From positions 2,118,885 to 2,182,884 of the forward strand of contig NZ_CP036339.1 in assembly GCF_007746075.1 (NCBI RefSeq): a DNA stretch of 64,000 nucleotides. The letters run 5' to 3'. The stretch comes from Lacipirellula limnantheis (GTDB lineage Bacteria; Planctomycetota; Planctomycetia; Pirellulales; Lacipirellulaceae). Position numbers and translations under genes: made by a program. Each line of letters begins with the position of its first letter. Position 1 is the stretch's first letter. The notes under the pieces are model-generated. The model was given only the letters and a program-made list of their open reading frames with translations, searched no databases and was not told where the DNA came from. Shown one piece after another: positions 18,828 through 29,508 of the stretch.

Positions 18828-20206
18828 GAATCGCCCAGCGTCCGCTTCCGACGCAGCAGATGATGGTAGTGCTGTGCAAATCGATGCGCTTCATCCCGCA
18901 CGTATTGTAGTAGCCGCAACGCGAACGCATGGCGGCTTAGCCGAATCGGTTCGTCACGCCCCATCACGTAAATCAGCTCTTCCTTTTTGGCCAGCGAAAG
19001 CACCAGCGGCGGCTCGATCCCTAGGGTTTCGAACGCCGTGAGCGCTTTGCCCAACTGACCTTTCCCGCCATCGATCAGCAGGATGTCGGGGAAGACTTCC
19101 CCTTCGCGGTCGAGGCGCCGAAATCGCCGCGCAACTACCTCGTGCATGCTGGCATAGTCGTCGACGCCCTGCACCTCGCGGATGCGGAACCGTCGATACC
19201 CCGGCTTGAACGGCAGGCCGTCGATAAACTGCACGAGGCTGGCGACTGTCTCCGTACCGCCGAGATGCGCGATGTCGCAGCCTTCGATGGTGCGCGGCTG
19301 AACGTCGAGTTTCAACACCTTCTGCAATCCGGCGAGTCCCTTCTTCGGATCGATGTAGAAAACCTCGGGCTGCTCATTCTTTTCAAGATCGCCGCGGTCT
19401 TCCAACGACTCGAGCATTTGGATTTCGTCGCGGAGCTTCGCCGCTTGTTCGAACCGCCGCGCGGCGGCCGCTTCTTGCATCTCCACCCGCATCTCCGCCA
19501 ACAGCGGCTTGCGGCCGCCGTCGAGAAACTTGCGCAGTCGGTTGATGTCCTTGCGGTATTCCTCTTTCGAAATACGGAAATTACAAGGCGCCGTGCACTG
19601 TCGAATCGAGGCGAGCAGGCAGGGCCGGAACCAGCGCCAGCGGTCGTCGCTCTCCTCGATGTCGAGCGGACAGGTCCGAAACTTGAAGACCCGTTGCAGC
19701 ACCTGCAGGGCGCCGCGCAGCGAACTGACGTTGGCGAAGGGGCCGTAAAGCTTCACGCCGCTGCTGCGCGGCGTGCGGGTGATCTCGACGCGTGGAAAAT
19801 CTTCGTGCGTGGTGATCTGCAGGTAAGGGAACGACTTGTCATCGCGGAGGTCGCGATTGAATCTCGGCTGGATATCCTTGACCAGGCGGGCCTCTTTCAG
19901 CAAAGCGTCGACCTCGCTCTCCGTTTCCATGAAGTCGATGTCATAAGCCTCGAGCACCAGTTGCGCAGTGCGGGAGTCTTCGGCGGCCGCCTTGAGAAAG
20001 TAGCTGCCGGCGCGGGCGCGCAGATTCTTCGCCTTGCCGATGTAGATCACTCGGCCGAGCTTGTCTTGGAAGAGGTAGACGCCCGGCCTATCGGGAAACT
20101 GCGTGCGGACTTTCTCGGCGGCGCGGAGAAAGAATTCGACCTGTGACTTCGGCAGGTCGGGCGGTACTTCAGGCTGAGCCTCATGTTCAGGCGGCGGGGC
20201 GTCCAT
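18824..20206 (-). CDS. uvrC: Compact UvrC, excinuclease ABC subunit C, lacking the HhH tail
   Basis: 460 residues against roughly 600 in typical UvrC. The order is: GIY-YIG nuclease (GVYLF 42-46, YIG 55-57), a Cys group C179, C196, C204, C208 with the spacing of the UvrC iron-sulfur site, and the UVR helix pair that binds UvrB (235-268). The RNase H-like nuclease follows, with Asp311 (CDIAH), Asp379 (LLIDGGKGQL) and His441 (RDEAH). About 90 residues between the UVR and RNase H parts and the whole C-terminal (HhH)2 DNA-binding domain are missing. The gene ends with a normal stop and no frame disruption. It should make both incisions in nucleotide excision repair. Confidence 0.9.
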   Translation of the reverse strand: MDAPPPEHEAQPEVPPDLPKSQVEFFLRAAEKVRTQFPDRPGVYLFQDKLGRVIYIGKAKNLRARAGSYFLKAAAEDSRTAQLVLEAYDIDFMETESEVDALLKEARLVKDIQPRFNRDLRDDKSFPYLQITTHEDFPRVEITRTPRSSGVKLYGPFANVSSLRGALQVLQRVFKFRTCPLDIEESDDRWRWFRPCLLASIRQCTAPCNFRISKEEYRKDINRLRKFLDGGRKPLLAEMRVEMQEAAAARRFEQAAKLRDEIQMLESLEDRGDLEKNEQPEVFYIDPKKGLAGLQKVLKLDVQPRTIEGCDIAHLGGTETVASLVQFIDGLPFKPGYRRFRIREVQGVDDYASMHEVVARRFRRLDREGEVFPDILLIDGGKGQLGKALTAFETLGIEPPLVLSLAKKEELIYVMGRDEPIRLSRHAFALRLLQYVRDEAHRFAQHYHHLLRRKRTLGDS

Positions 20207-20278
20207 GCGTGAATTGTAGCGCAGCCTTTTGCCCCCGGTCAGTGACCGCCGGTCGAATCACCTAAAAATCCACGCCCA

Positions 20279-22084
20279 TTACACGCCGGCAAACGCCCGC
20301 ATGTCGGCCTCCATCGCTAGCAGTCGCTGATCCAGCATCTGCTTGGCGTCCTCCAGATTCGCCAGTTGCTCGGGCGGTTCGTACGTGAACATGTAAAGCT
20401 TGATCTTCGGCTCGGTGCCGCTGGGGCGGATGGCGACGTAGTTCCCCTCCAGCGCTAGGTCGAGAATTACCAAGTCTCCCAGCGGGCCATCAAATGGCCG
20501 TTTGCCGCCGTCGGCGAGGATGACGGTTTGGTCGAAGTAGTCGCGGATCTGCACGACCGCGCTCCCGGCGACCGTCTTGGGCGCCGCCGTGCGGAATTGG
20601 GCCATCACTTCCTTCATCCGCAGCATGCCCTCGCTGCCTGGCATCTGCACCGAGACAGTCCGTTCCATGTGGACGCCGTGCTGCCAGAACAGATCGTCGA
20701 GCTTCTGATGCAGCGTCTTCTTCTGCGATTTGAGCTTCGCCGCTAGCTCGCATAGGAGCATCGAGGCCAGTCCCCCATCCTTGTCGCGGACGTAGCTCCC
20801 CGCCATGTAGCCGTGCGACTCCTCGGTGCCGTAGAGGAATTTGTCGGCGCCTTCGCGATCAATGACGCCGGCAATCCACTTGAAGCCTACGAGGTTGTCG
20901 CCAAAGGTCTTCACGCCGTAGCTATCGCCAATCCGACGCGTCAGCTCGGTGGTGACCAGCGTCTTGACGAGAAAGTTGTCGCGCGAGAGCTTCCCCAGCG
21001 CCTTGCGCGAGTCGAGTATGTAGTCGGCCAGCAGGGCGCCGATCTCATTGCCGTTGAGCGTCAACCACTGCGAGCCCGTGGCCGGCGTCAGCGGCGCCGC
21101 GCAGCCAATGCGATCGCAGTCGGGGTCGGTCGCCACGGCAAGGTCGGCCCCAGTGTGCATGGAATGGGCGATCATCGTGTCGAACACGTGCGGATTTTCA
21201 GGGTTCGACACATGCCCCGGCACGTTCGGAAAATCGCCGTCGGGCTTGGCGTGAAGGCTGAATAGTTCGACGTCCTTGAATCCGTCGGCCGCCAGCACCG
21301 GCAATACCGCGCTCGCGCCCACGCCGTGCAGCGGCGAATAGAGGATTTTCAGGTCGCGCGGCCCCGGCAGGGCCTGCGTCAGCACCGCCTCGACGTATTT
21401 CGGATCAATCTCGTCCTGGCAGATCTCGATGCGTCCGTCCGCCACGGCCGTATCGAACGGGACACGCTCGATGGCGCCGACCGACATGACGCGGTCGATC
21501 ACCCCTTTGTCGTGCGGCGGCAGAAGCTGCCCGCCGGTCGACCAGTACGCCTTCACCGCGTTGTCGCTCGGCGGGTTGTGGCTCGCCGTCACCATGATGC
21601 CGCAGGAGGCTTGCTTGTACCGCACGGTGAACGATAGCTCGGGCGTACTGCGGAAACCTTGCAAGAAGTAGACCCGAAAACCGCTCGCCACCATAATTTC
21701 CGCGCAGAGTCGTGCAAAGTGCTCCGAGCGGTGGCGGGTGTCGTACGCCAGCGCACACGACAGATTCCCGTCGGCGCCAAGTTGCTCCTTCACATAGTCG
21801 GCCAAGCCCTGGGCGCTCTCGCCTATGGTGCGGTCATTGATCGCGTTCGCCCCGACTGGATACATGCGACCGCGACGACCACCCGTGCCAAAGGGAATCA
21901 CCGTCCAAAACACGTCGTCTAGCGTCTGCCACTGCTCGGCTTCGACCATCTCGGCCACTTGCGGGGCGTACTCCCCGTAACGAGCCTCCGTCAGCCAAGA
22001 GGTGATGTTTTTTTTCGCCGTGCTCGTGATCTTCCCGGTTTCGGCGGCTTGGCGGACCAGGGCAAGCGTATTCTCGTACGACAT
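20279..22084 (-). CDS. Alpha-D-phosphohexomutase (phosphoglucomutase/phosphomannomutase)
   Basis: 601 residues from the ATG at 22084; the frame extends upstream through non-family sequence to 22408, which is rejected. The four family loops are present: phosphoserine Ser168 in VTASHNPPSDN, metal loop DPDCDRIG (320-327), sugar loop GTEESHGY, and phosphate loop RPSGTEPKIKLY near the end. The length fits the longer PGM2/PgcA-like group. It interconverts hexose 1- and 6-phosphates for glycogen, cell envelope or exopolysaccharide precursors. It is divergent from the cytochrome gene. Confidence 0.92.
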   Translation of the reverse strand: MSYENTLALVRQAAETGKITSTAKKNITSWLTEARYGEYAPQVAEMVEAEQWQTLDDVFWTVIPFGTGGRRGRMYPVGANAINDRTIGESAQGLADYVKEQLGADGNLSCALAYDTRHRSEHFARLCAEIMVASGFRVYFLQGFRSTPELSFTVRYKQASCGIMVTASHNPPSDNAVKAYWSTGGQLLPPHDKGVIDRVMSVGAIERVPFDTAVADGRIEICQDEIDPKYVEAVLTQALPGPRDLKILYSPLHGVGASAVLPVLAADGFKDVELFSLHAKPDGDFPNVPGHVSNPENPHVFDTMIAHSMHTGADLAVATDPDCDRIGCAAPLTPATGSQWLTLNGNEIGALLADYILDSRKALGKLSRDNFLVKTLVTTELTRRIGDSYGVKTFGDNLVGFKWIAGVIDREGADKFLYGTEESHGYMAGSYVRDKDGGLASMLLCELAAKLKSQKKTLHQKLDDLFWQHGVHMERTVSVQMPGSEGMLRMKEVMAQFRTAAPKTVAGSAVVQIRDYFDQTVILADGGKRPFDGPLGDLVILDLALEGNYVAIRPSGTEPKIKLYMFTYEPPEQLANLEDAKQMLDQRLLAMEADMRAFAGV

Positions 22085-22213
22085 GGTGCGGGCGTCCCAA
22101 TGGGGAAAGGGAACCGGCCCCCCTGCGCTCACAGGATAGGCAGGCCTGACAGGGCGATTTAACCTACACCATAGTGGAACGACGGGGAAGTTCGAGGGAA
22201 GGAGCAAGGGCGA

Positions 22214-23206
22214 ATGCGAAATGCTAAATGGGGTAGGGGGATGAGCATGTTGTGTCGATGCACGGCGGTTTTGGTCGTCGTCGTCGTTGTCGCATTTTTG
22301 TGCAATCGCATGTACGCAGGGGAGCAGGCGGGTTCGTTGCAGCGGGCGAAGCCGCCGGTGTGGTCGCAAGACGTGCTCGATGAGTTCTTCGTCGACGCCC
22401 GCGAGCAACTCGTCGGCGAGCGACCGGCCAAACGCAGCGAAGCGGCCGCGACGAAGTCGCCTGCGGGGCAGGGGAGTGTCGCCGCGCCTGCTGCTGAGAC
22501 TGGCGACGCAGCGCGCTGGTCGAAGGTGATCAGCGGCGACGCGCTAGCCGCCGAAGTGAAACAACTCGCTGCCACGCTCCGCGACCCGCTCGCCAATCCC
22601 GCCAAGTTCAAAAGCGGCGGCTACAAGGCGTGCCGCGCAGCGTTCAACGAACTGGCCGTCCTCTTCGCCGTCATCGCCGAGTACGACGGCGACGTCCGCT
22701 GGCAAGAGGACGCGCCGGCGCTTCGCGATGCGCTTGCGCGCGCGGCGCGCAATTGCAAAACAGGAACCGATCAAACCTTCGCCGAAGGAGCTGGCCTGCG
22801 GACCCAACTCGACGACCTCATCCGCGGCGAGCGCCTCGGCGGGAAACCGCAGCCGCCCCCGGAGCGCTGGAGCGACCTCGCCGATCGCTCGCTGCTAATG
22901 GCCCGCATGGAAGCAGCGCTGCAGGAAGGAATTTCGCCCGCCCTCTCGAGCGCCCGCGACTTCTCACGCAAGGCAGTCGACGTCCAGCAGCACGCTGAAG
23001 TCCTCGCCATGCTGGCGATGATGATTGATCGTGAAGAGTTTGATTACTGGGACGACGAGACCTTTCAGCAGCACAGCAGCGATTTGCGCTCAGCGTCGCG
23101 CGAGTTGAGCCGCGCGGCCGCCGACGGCGACTACGAAGCCGCCCGCGCCGCCGCTGGCCAGGCAAGCCAATCGTGCAGCGCCTGCCACGAAGGGTATCGC
23201 GGCTGA
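22214..23206 (+). CDS. Exported cytochrome c'-like protein with one C-terminal CxxCH
   Basis: 330 residues. The N-terminus is a signal peptide (Val-rich core, residues 15-33). The end reads QASQSCSACHEGYRG: a c-type heme site within 10 residues of the terminus, as in cytochrome c' and c556, which are four-helix bundles. An earlier helical segment (about 130-185) ends ARAARNCKTGT, as if a first bundle had lost its heme motif. The product therefore may be two bundles with one heme. An AAGGAG motif precedes the ATG at 22214. The redox partner or ligand (NO, O2, or electron transfer) is not known. Confidence 0.75.
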   Translation: MRNAKWGRGMSMLCRCTAVLVVVVVVAFLCNRMYAGEQAGSLQRAKPPVWSQDVLDEFFVDAREQLVGERPAKRSEAAATKSPAGQGSVAAPAAETGDAARWSKVISGDALAAEVKQLAATLRDPLANPAKFKSGGYKACRAAFNELAVLFAVIAEYDGDVRWQEDAPALRDALARAARNCKTGTDQTFAEGAGLRTQLDDLIRGERLGGKPQPPPERWSDLADRSLLMARMEAALQEGISPALSSARDFSRKAVDVQQHAEVLAMLAMMIDREEFDYWDDETFQQHSSDLRSASRELSRAAADGDYEAARAAAGQASQSCSACHEGYRG

Positions 23207-23213
23207 CGCGCGG

Positions 23214-23789
23214 TTACTTCCGCATCCGAAAAATCGCCCGCCAATCCGCCGGCGTCGATAGCGCCGCCGTGGCCCCGCCATGGTACTCGCGCACCAGGTC
23301 GACGCTGTAATAAATGTGGGGATCGACGCCACGCGCCGTTTCGAGCAGATCGCTCGTCCGTCGCCGCGGTGCAATGACGAAGATCATCGTATTCGGCCCG
23401 TCGGCGCCGATCCCCTGAAACGTCGTGGGATGCCACCCGGCGATGCTCAGCGCCGAAGCAATCGCACCGCCGGCCTGCGACGAGAACATGCGGATCACGA
23501 CGATCCCCATCGCGATCTTTCGCTCGATCTGAATGCCGACGGCATTTCCCGCAGCGAACCCGCCGCAATAGGCGAGCATCAGCAGCGGGTTCTTCTCAAT
23601 GCCCATCAACGCTTGCGCAACTGCTGTGAGCCAGACGAACGTTTCAAAAAAACCCAGCAGCACCGAAAGCTTCACGCGCCCTTGCACGACGGAAATCGTT
23701 CGCAAGGTGCCGAGCGACACGTCAATGATGCGCAGCGCGAAGATGACCAGCGCCGCAACTACGGGGTGAAGTGCCACCAACGTTTCCAT
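23214..23789 (-). CDS. DUF2179 / UPF0316-type membrane protein
   Basis: 191 residues. Three hydrophobic segments (about 10-28, 42-62, 68-86) form the DUF5698-like membrane part; FALRIIDVSLGTLRTISVVQGR between them is a family signature. The soluble C-terminal domain resembles DUF2179 (ISVVQGR..., then IFVIAPRRRTSDLLE and DPHIYYSVDLVREY). Function is unestablished; related domains in YitT-type proteins suggest ligand sensing. The gene converges on the cytochrome gene, with 7 bases between stops. Confidence 0.82.
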   Translation of the reverse strand: METLVALHPVVAALVIFALRIIDVSLGTLRTISVVQGRVKLSVLLGFFETFVWLTAVAQALMGIEKNPLLMLAYCGGFAAGNAVGIQIERKIAMGIVVIRMFSSQAGGAIASALSIAGWHPTTFQGIGADGPNTMIFVIAPRRRTSDLLETARGVDPHIYYSVDLVREYHGGATAALSTPADWRAIFRMRK

Positions 23790-24043
23790 CGCGTCAAGAC
23801 CTCAAGCTTTCGATTGATCAACGCAGCGGCCGTCAGCGTCGCTTGCCCGGTGGCGGGTCGTCAAGTTCCTCGCCGCTGCAACGCCGAGGCGTCGCCGCGC
23901 GCTCCATAGGCTGCCGCGATCGCTTCCATAGGCGCCACGTCGTGAAAACGCCGAGTTTACGCCCCACGGCGCGCCCCCTATAATTCCCGCTTACCCCAGC
24001 GAGTTTGGGTGCACTTATGACCGAGCCCGAAGGATGTGCGACT

Positions 24044-25093
24044 GTGGCAGAACATGTGGTAATTATTGGTAGCGGACCCGCCGGATGGACCTCGGCGATC
24101 TACACGGCGCGGGCCAATCTCACGCCGCTGGTGTTCGAAGGCGCCATCACTGAAGAAAATCGCCAGGTCGGCACGCTGCCCCTGGGGCAGCTCGCGCTGA
24201 CCACCGAGGTCGAAAACTTCCCCGGCTTCCCCAAGGGCGACCTGAGCCATTACCTCCGCTCGGCCCTCGATGAGGAAAACCACTACCTTGCCGACATGCA
24301 TCACAAGGAAGGCTGCTCGGGCCCTGAACTGATGCATCTGATGCGCAAGCAGGCTAAGAATTTTGGCACGCGGATCGAAACCGACGACATCGTCTCGGTT
24401 GACTTCACCAAGCGGCCCTTCTGTCTTCACTCGTCAAGCGGCCAGCGGATCGAAGCCCAGTCCGTAATCGTCGCCACCGGCGCCCGCGCCAACTACCTTG
24501 GCCTCCCGTCGGAAGATATGTACAAGAACCGCGGCGTGAGCGCCTGTGCCGTCTGCGATGGCGCGTTGCCGCGATTCCGCAACAAGCCGCTGGTCGTCGT
24601 CGGCGGCGGCGACTCGGCCGTCGAGGAAGCCGACTACCTGTCGAAGTTCGGCAGCGTCGTCTACATGATCCATCGCCGCGATCAATTGCGGGCGTCGAAG
24701 ATCATGGCGGACCGAGCGCTCGCCAATCCGAAGATCAACATTCAGTGGAACACCGAAGTTGACGAAGTTCTCGGCGACGAGGCCAGCGGCGTCACAGGGG
24801 TGCGGCTCAAATCGACCACCGGCGACGGCAAGACAATTGAACTCGCCGCGACGGGGATGTTCGTCGCCATCGGCCACACGCCGAACACACGCTTTCTGGA
24901 GGGCCAGCTCGACATGACCCCCAAGAAATATCTGACGTGGACGGTTCCCTTCCGTACCAACACCAGCGTTGAAGGGGTCTTCGCCGCCGGCGACGTCGCC
25001 GACGATTACTACCGCCAGGCCGTCACCGCCGCGGGCAGCGGCTGTATGGCGGCTATCGACGCGGAGCGATGGTTGGCCTCGCAAGGGCTGTAG
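24044..25093 (+). CDS. trxB: Thioredoxin reductase
   Basis: 349 residues from a GTG at 24044, which has GAAGGA 9 bases upstream and gives the normal start [14 protein letters not shown]. An ATG at 24017 would add nine residues and has no ribosome site, but it cannot be excluded. FAD site [16 protein letters not shown], redox motif CAVCDGA, NADPH site [15 protein letters not shown], and the terminal [13 protein letters not shown] are all present. It keeps thioredoxin reduced with NADPH in the cytoplasm. A hairpin-type repeat follows the stop. Confidence 0.93.
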   Translation: MAEHVVIIGSGPAGWTSAIYTARANLTPLVFEGAITEENRQVGTLPLGQLALTTEVENFPGFPKGDLSHYLRSALDEENHYLADMHHKEGCSGPELMHLMRKQAKNFGTRIETDDIVSVDFTKRPFCLHSSSGQRIEAQSVIVATGARANYLGLPSEDMYKNRGVSACAVCDGALPRFRNKPLVVVGGGDSAVEEADYLSKFGSVVYMIHRRDQLRASKIMADRALANPKINIQWNTEVDEVLGDEASGVTGVRLKSTTGDGKTIELAATGMFVAIGHTPNTRFLEGQLDMTPKKYLTWTVPFRTNTSVEGVFAAGDVADDYYRQAVTAAGSGCMAAIDAERWLASQGL

Positions 25094-25101
25094 TTTTTCA
25101 G

Positions 25102-25169
25102 CCCCCGGCTCCGCCGGGGGGTAACGCAACGGATAGCCGACCGCATCAATCCCCTGGCGGAGCCAGGGG
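25102..25169. repeat. Pair of GGCTCCGCC-type hairpins between trxB and asnS
   Basis: CCCCCGGC-TCC-GCCGGGGG at 25102-25120 and CCCCTGGC-GGA-GCCAGGGG at 25151-25169 are perfect 8+3+8 hairpins. They share the same core in opposite orientation, with 30 bases between. Together they look like one REP-like unit with two heads. It sits just after the trxB stop. Confidence 0.8.
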
Positions 25170-25211
25170 CTGCAAGCGCGTTTGGCGCCACATTGCAGCA
25201 GGGATGACGCG

Positions 25212-26606
<1,395 letters not shown>

Positions 26607-26621
26607 TCTTGTTGTTGAACC

Positions 26622-26691
26622 GTCATCCTGAGCGAAGCGAAGGATCTAGCCATTCATTTGACGCCAGATTCTTCGCTTTGCTCCGAATGAC
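26622..26691. repeat. Dispersed palindromic repeat, TCATCCTGAGCG type
   Basis: It lies after asnS. The left arm GTCATCCTGAGCGAAGCGAA continues GGATCT. The right arm, AGATTCTTCGCTTTGCTCCG then AATGAC, is its approximate reverse complement. The loop is about 18 bases. It is the second copy of the family at 7598. The arms could form a long hairpin in the asnS mRNA tail. Confidence 0.7.
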
Positions 26692-26712
26692 AAGAAACGG
26701 AAAGCAGCGTCC

Positions 26713-27441
26713 ATGATCCTCGAAGAAATGACCACCGTTGAAGTTGAAGCCGCACTCAAAACGTGCCGCAGCGTCTTCATCCCTTTCGGCGTCATGGAAG
26801 CCCACGGCCCCCACTTGCCGCTATCGACCGACACGATTCAAGCCTACGACGCCGGCAAGCGGGCCGCTCAACTTGTCCCGCTCTTCGTCGCGCCCCCGAT
26901 CCCCTACGGCTACTGCCGCAGTCTCGGCGGCCATGACGGCACGATCAGCATTAGCGCCGAAACGTTGCGCGCTCTGGTCCGGGACATCGTTCATTCGCTC
27001 TACCAAACCGGCCTGCGGAACTTCATCCTCTATTCCGGCCACGCCAGCGCGCTGCAGATGGCCGCAATCGAAGAGGCCGCCGAGCGGCTCCTGCGCAGCA
27101 GTCCCGATGCGAACATCGCCATCGTCTTGGAGTACGACGTGCTGTTGAAACGCATCGGCGGCATCATCGAAACCCCAGGCGACATGCACGCGGGCGAGAT
27201 CGAAACGTCTCGGCTGATGTCAATCTGCCCGCAGTTGGTTCGCAACGAGCTGCTTCCTGAGGAGAGCGGCCGCGAATCGCCCAAGCCGCTGCTCGTGCGC
27301 GACGTCAAGCGTTACTGGCCCAGTTCGGTCCTCGGCGCCCCCCGCAAAGCTACGCCTGAAAAAGGCGAGCGACTCGGCGCCATCGTCGCCGAGTATCTCG
27401 CCGAGCTGGTGAAGCGGATGGAGGCGTTTGAGCCCCACTAG
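26713..27441 (+). CDS. Creatininase-family amidohydrolase-like protein
   Basis: 242 residues. The fold and metal ligands of the creatininase/MftE family are visible: Glu and His in FGVMEAHGPHLPLSTDT (about 25-40), an Asp in YDAG, the His of SLGGHDGTISISAET, FILYSGHASALQMAA, and a late Glu in DMHAGEIETSR. Members hydrolyse cyclic or peptide-like amides (creatinine, formamidopyrimidines, mycofactocin leader peptide). There is no mycofactocin or creatine context here, so the substrate is open. Confidence 0.85.
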   Translation: MILEEMTTVEVEAALKTCRSVFIPFGVMEAHGPHLPLSTDTIQAYDAGKRAAQLVPLFVAPPIPYGYCRSLGGHDGTISISAETLRALVRDIVHSLYQTGLRNFILYSGHASALQMAAIEEAAERLLRSSPDANIAIVLEYDVLLKRIGGIIETPGDMHAGEIETSRLMSICPQLVRNELLPEESGRESPKPLLVRDVKRYWPSSVLGAPRKATPEKGERLGAIVAEYLAELVKRMEAFEPH

Positions 27442-27557
27442 AGGTAGCGACCGCTCGCCGCGCCTTCGTAAACGAGGGAAAGACTCAAAATCGCTGTTCC
27501 GTCTTGGCGGCCTGGCTCCGGTCAATGGCGTCAATCGCGGACGCGGCCATCGCGCCC

Positions 27558-28358
27558 TTACTTGTCCGCAGCCTTCTCCACCGGCAGCTGAATCTCAAAA
27601 AACTGCCGCGCGGTCGGCGTCATCGGACTGTTGTAACCCATCAGGACCACGTCACCTGTCGCCTTGTAGTCGGGATTCGCGTCGAGCCATGCTCGCAGCC
27701 GTCTTTCGCCCGCGGCGACAACGTCTCGATTCCATCGTCCGCGCTGCCCAAGCGCAACGACTGTCTGTTCGCCGGCCTCGACTGTCTTGACGCTGTCGTC
27801 GTCCCCATCGACGCCGACGCTTCCAGTTTGCGGATCGCCATAGTAGAACGCCATCGACTCTTGTTTAAGCTTGCCGTCATCAGCGTGGCCGTACTCCATC
27901 CGGACTGGCGCCGTCATGGCAATCTTGTTCCGAGTGATGTGTCCAAACAATGCGAAGAACTCATTGGCCACGGCGCGTCGATGGATCGGGTAAGTTTTCA
28001 GTTCGATGACCCCCGGCGGCGTGAACGTCGGAAAGCCGGCAGGCAACTCGGCCTCGCGCAGCGGCTGAAACGCGAGCTCGTCCTGGACTTTATTCAGCTT
28101 TGCCCGCAGCTGGTTGGCGTCTTCCGTGCTCGCGGCGAGGATGGCGAGCGTTTCAGCGGCGGGACTCTGTGGAGCAAGCAGTGCGGCAGCGGCGGCAGCT
28201 GCCTTGCGGAGCTCGTCAGCCGTCGCCTCCGCGGGTAGTTTTTCCAGCATCGCGGCCGCCTCCACGCCTGGCCCCGTCGGCGGGGCGAATGTCTTCTCCT
28301 GGTTTTCTTCGGCGCCGGTCGCCAGCAGCAGCGACCAGAGCAATAATGAGCTAATCAT
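27558..28358 (-). CDS. Exported SOUL heme-binding-family protein
   Basis: 266 residues from the ATG at 28358, with GGAGG about 9 bases upstream. A short signal peptide (residues 1-17) is followed by a helical Ala-rich region. From about residue 110 a SOUL/HBP-type domain follows: FTPPGVIELKTYPIHRRAV, then NKIAMTAPVRMEYG, a hallmark of the family (the MTxPV segment), and YNSPMTPTARQFFEIQL. Bacterial SOUL proteins bind tetrapyrroles in some cases; heme binding here is unproven. The protein is probably periplasmic. Confidence 0.82.
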   Translation of the reverse strand: MISSLLLWSLLLATGAEENQEKTFAPPTGPGVEAAAMLEKLPAEATADELRKAAAAAAALLAPQSPAAETLAILAASTEDANQLRAKLNKVQDELAFQPLREAELPAGFPTFTPPGVIELKTYPIHRRAVANEFFALFGHITRNKIAMTAPVRMEYGHADDGKLKQESMAFYYGDPQTGSVGVDGDDDSVKTVEAGEQTVVALGQRGRWNRDVVAAGERRLRAWLDANPDYKATGDVVLMGYNSPMTPTARQFFEIQLPVEKAADK

Positions 28359-28454
28359 CGCGATCTGCCTCCGTCTTAGTCTGTCAGAAACGTGTACAAA
28401 AGACCGCTGATGGCCTTCGCGGACGAGCGCCGCGCGGATTCGCGCGCCCAACCA

Positions 28455-28826
28455 CTACCGCTGCAGCGCTTGGACCACTAACGCCAAAATCGGCGCCAAG
28501 CTGCTGCAGACAGCGAATACTAAGAAACCCGTCGGCGGGGGCGTTCGACGCAGGCGAAAGACAGCCGGTAGCAGCATTAGCGAGATGAACCCGATCCCCG
28601 CGGCCGAAAACAGGAGCAGCTGGCTCAGCATCCGCGCACCGCCCAGCTGGGGATTGGCCTGCGCGTAAACGTGGGCCGCCACCGCCGCAATGTCGCATAG
28701 AAACACCGTCGTCACCGAAACGGTCCATGCCACCGTGGCCGCATCCGATGTCCGAGACTCGCCCGTTCCGTGTTCTACATGCCGCACTTGCTTCTGACGT
28801 CGCGGTTTTGTCTTGCGCTTCGACAT
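28455..28826 (-). CDS. Small membrane protein of unknown function
   Basis: 123 residues from the ATG at 28826, with AGGAGG 10 bases upstream. The N-terminal 30 residues are polar and basic (MSKRKTKPRRQKQ). Three hydrophobic helices follow (about 33-55, 68-88, 98-118), separated by short loops. I recognise no family. It lies 96 bases before the SOUL gene on the same strand, so the two may be expressed together. Confidence 0.65.
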   Translation of the reverse strand: MSKRKTKPRRQKQVRHVEHGTGESRTSDAATVAWTVSVTTVFLCDIAAVAAHVYAQANPQLGGARMLSQLLLFSAAGIGFISLMLLPAVFRLRRTPPPTGFLVFAVCSSLAPILALVVQALQR

Positions 28827-29508
28827 CGCGAGGCCGCCTCCTGCCAGAGAATTAGAAGAGTAGAGGTTCACGATACGAACTTTCACCTAATTGGCAACTC
28901 CGACCGCAGACTTTGCGGAGCATTGGGAGAAGAAAGTTCACCGCCAAGGGCGCCAACGCTTGGCGTGACGATTTGAACCACGACGACACGGCGGGCACGA
29001 CGAAACACCAAGCCCGCTAACTCATCGCTCGCGGCAATTCTCAGCGCCTTCGCGCCTTGGCGTGAGATTGAGATCCCGGCTGCGTCACGCAAAGGCGCGA
29101 AGACGCAAAGGAGAACGGGGTTCCCGTAGTTTCCTTGGCGACCCTCGGCGTCCTTGGCGGCAATAAAAGAACCCGGCTCAAGGCGCGATTGTACCGGCGG
29201 CTCGCCCAGCTCCCCGCCCATTTTCTCAACATCCCGTTCCGCCGCGCGCGCCGCCGTAAGCTATGATTCCGGTGGAGTCGCCGTGCATCCGCGGCGACCC
29301 TCGACTCGTCCCGCCCCTTTTCAGTTGTACGGCTGCCACGCTGCTCTACGGCCCTGGCCGAATGGAGCGACGCCGGTGGTCGGCCCGCACTCGTTAGGCT
29401 TCGCCCACGATCGACGTTGCGGCGTTCTGCGCGCATGCGACCTGAGGCTTGGCCGCGCTATCCGTCCGCCGATTTGTTCTTCGCACCATCAGGCATGTCA
29501 CTACGGCA
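28827..29508. other. Long non-coding stretch containing a composite repeat
   Basis: About 680 bases lie between the divergent membrane-protein and coiled-coil genes. The first half is mostly the composite repeat at 28940-29160. The remainder (29161-29508) has only short, Arg/Pro-rich frames. A promoter for the rightward gene must be here, but I cannot point to one. Confidence 0.6.
28940..29160. repeat. Composite nested inverted repeat, copy 1 (CCGCCAAGG / CACGCAAAGG words)
   Basis: The outer arms are ACCGCCAAGGGCGCCAA at 28940 and TCGGCGTCCTTGGCGG ending 29160. Inside come an ACCACGACGACACGGCGGGC-type word, then an inner inverted pair: CGCCTTCGCGCCTTGGCGTG at about 29045 with TCACGCAAAGGCGCGAAG at about 29085. 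Copy 2 at 35710-35931 has the same modules in the same order and almost the same length. Neither has a gene. Confidence 0.8.

Noticed and set aside
22085-22408. N-terminal extension of the phosphohexomutase frame
   Set aside because: The extension is Pro/Arg/His-rich, overlaps the divergent promoter region, and the family start MSYENTL follows it.
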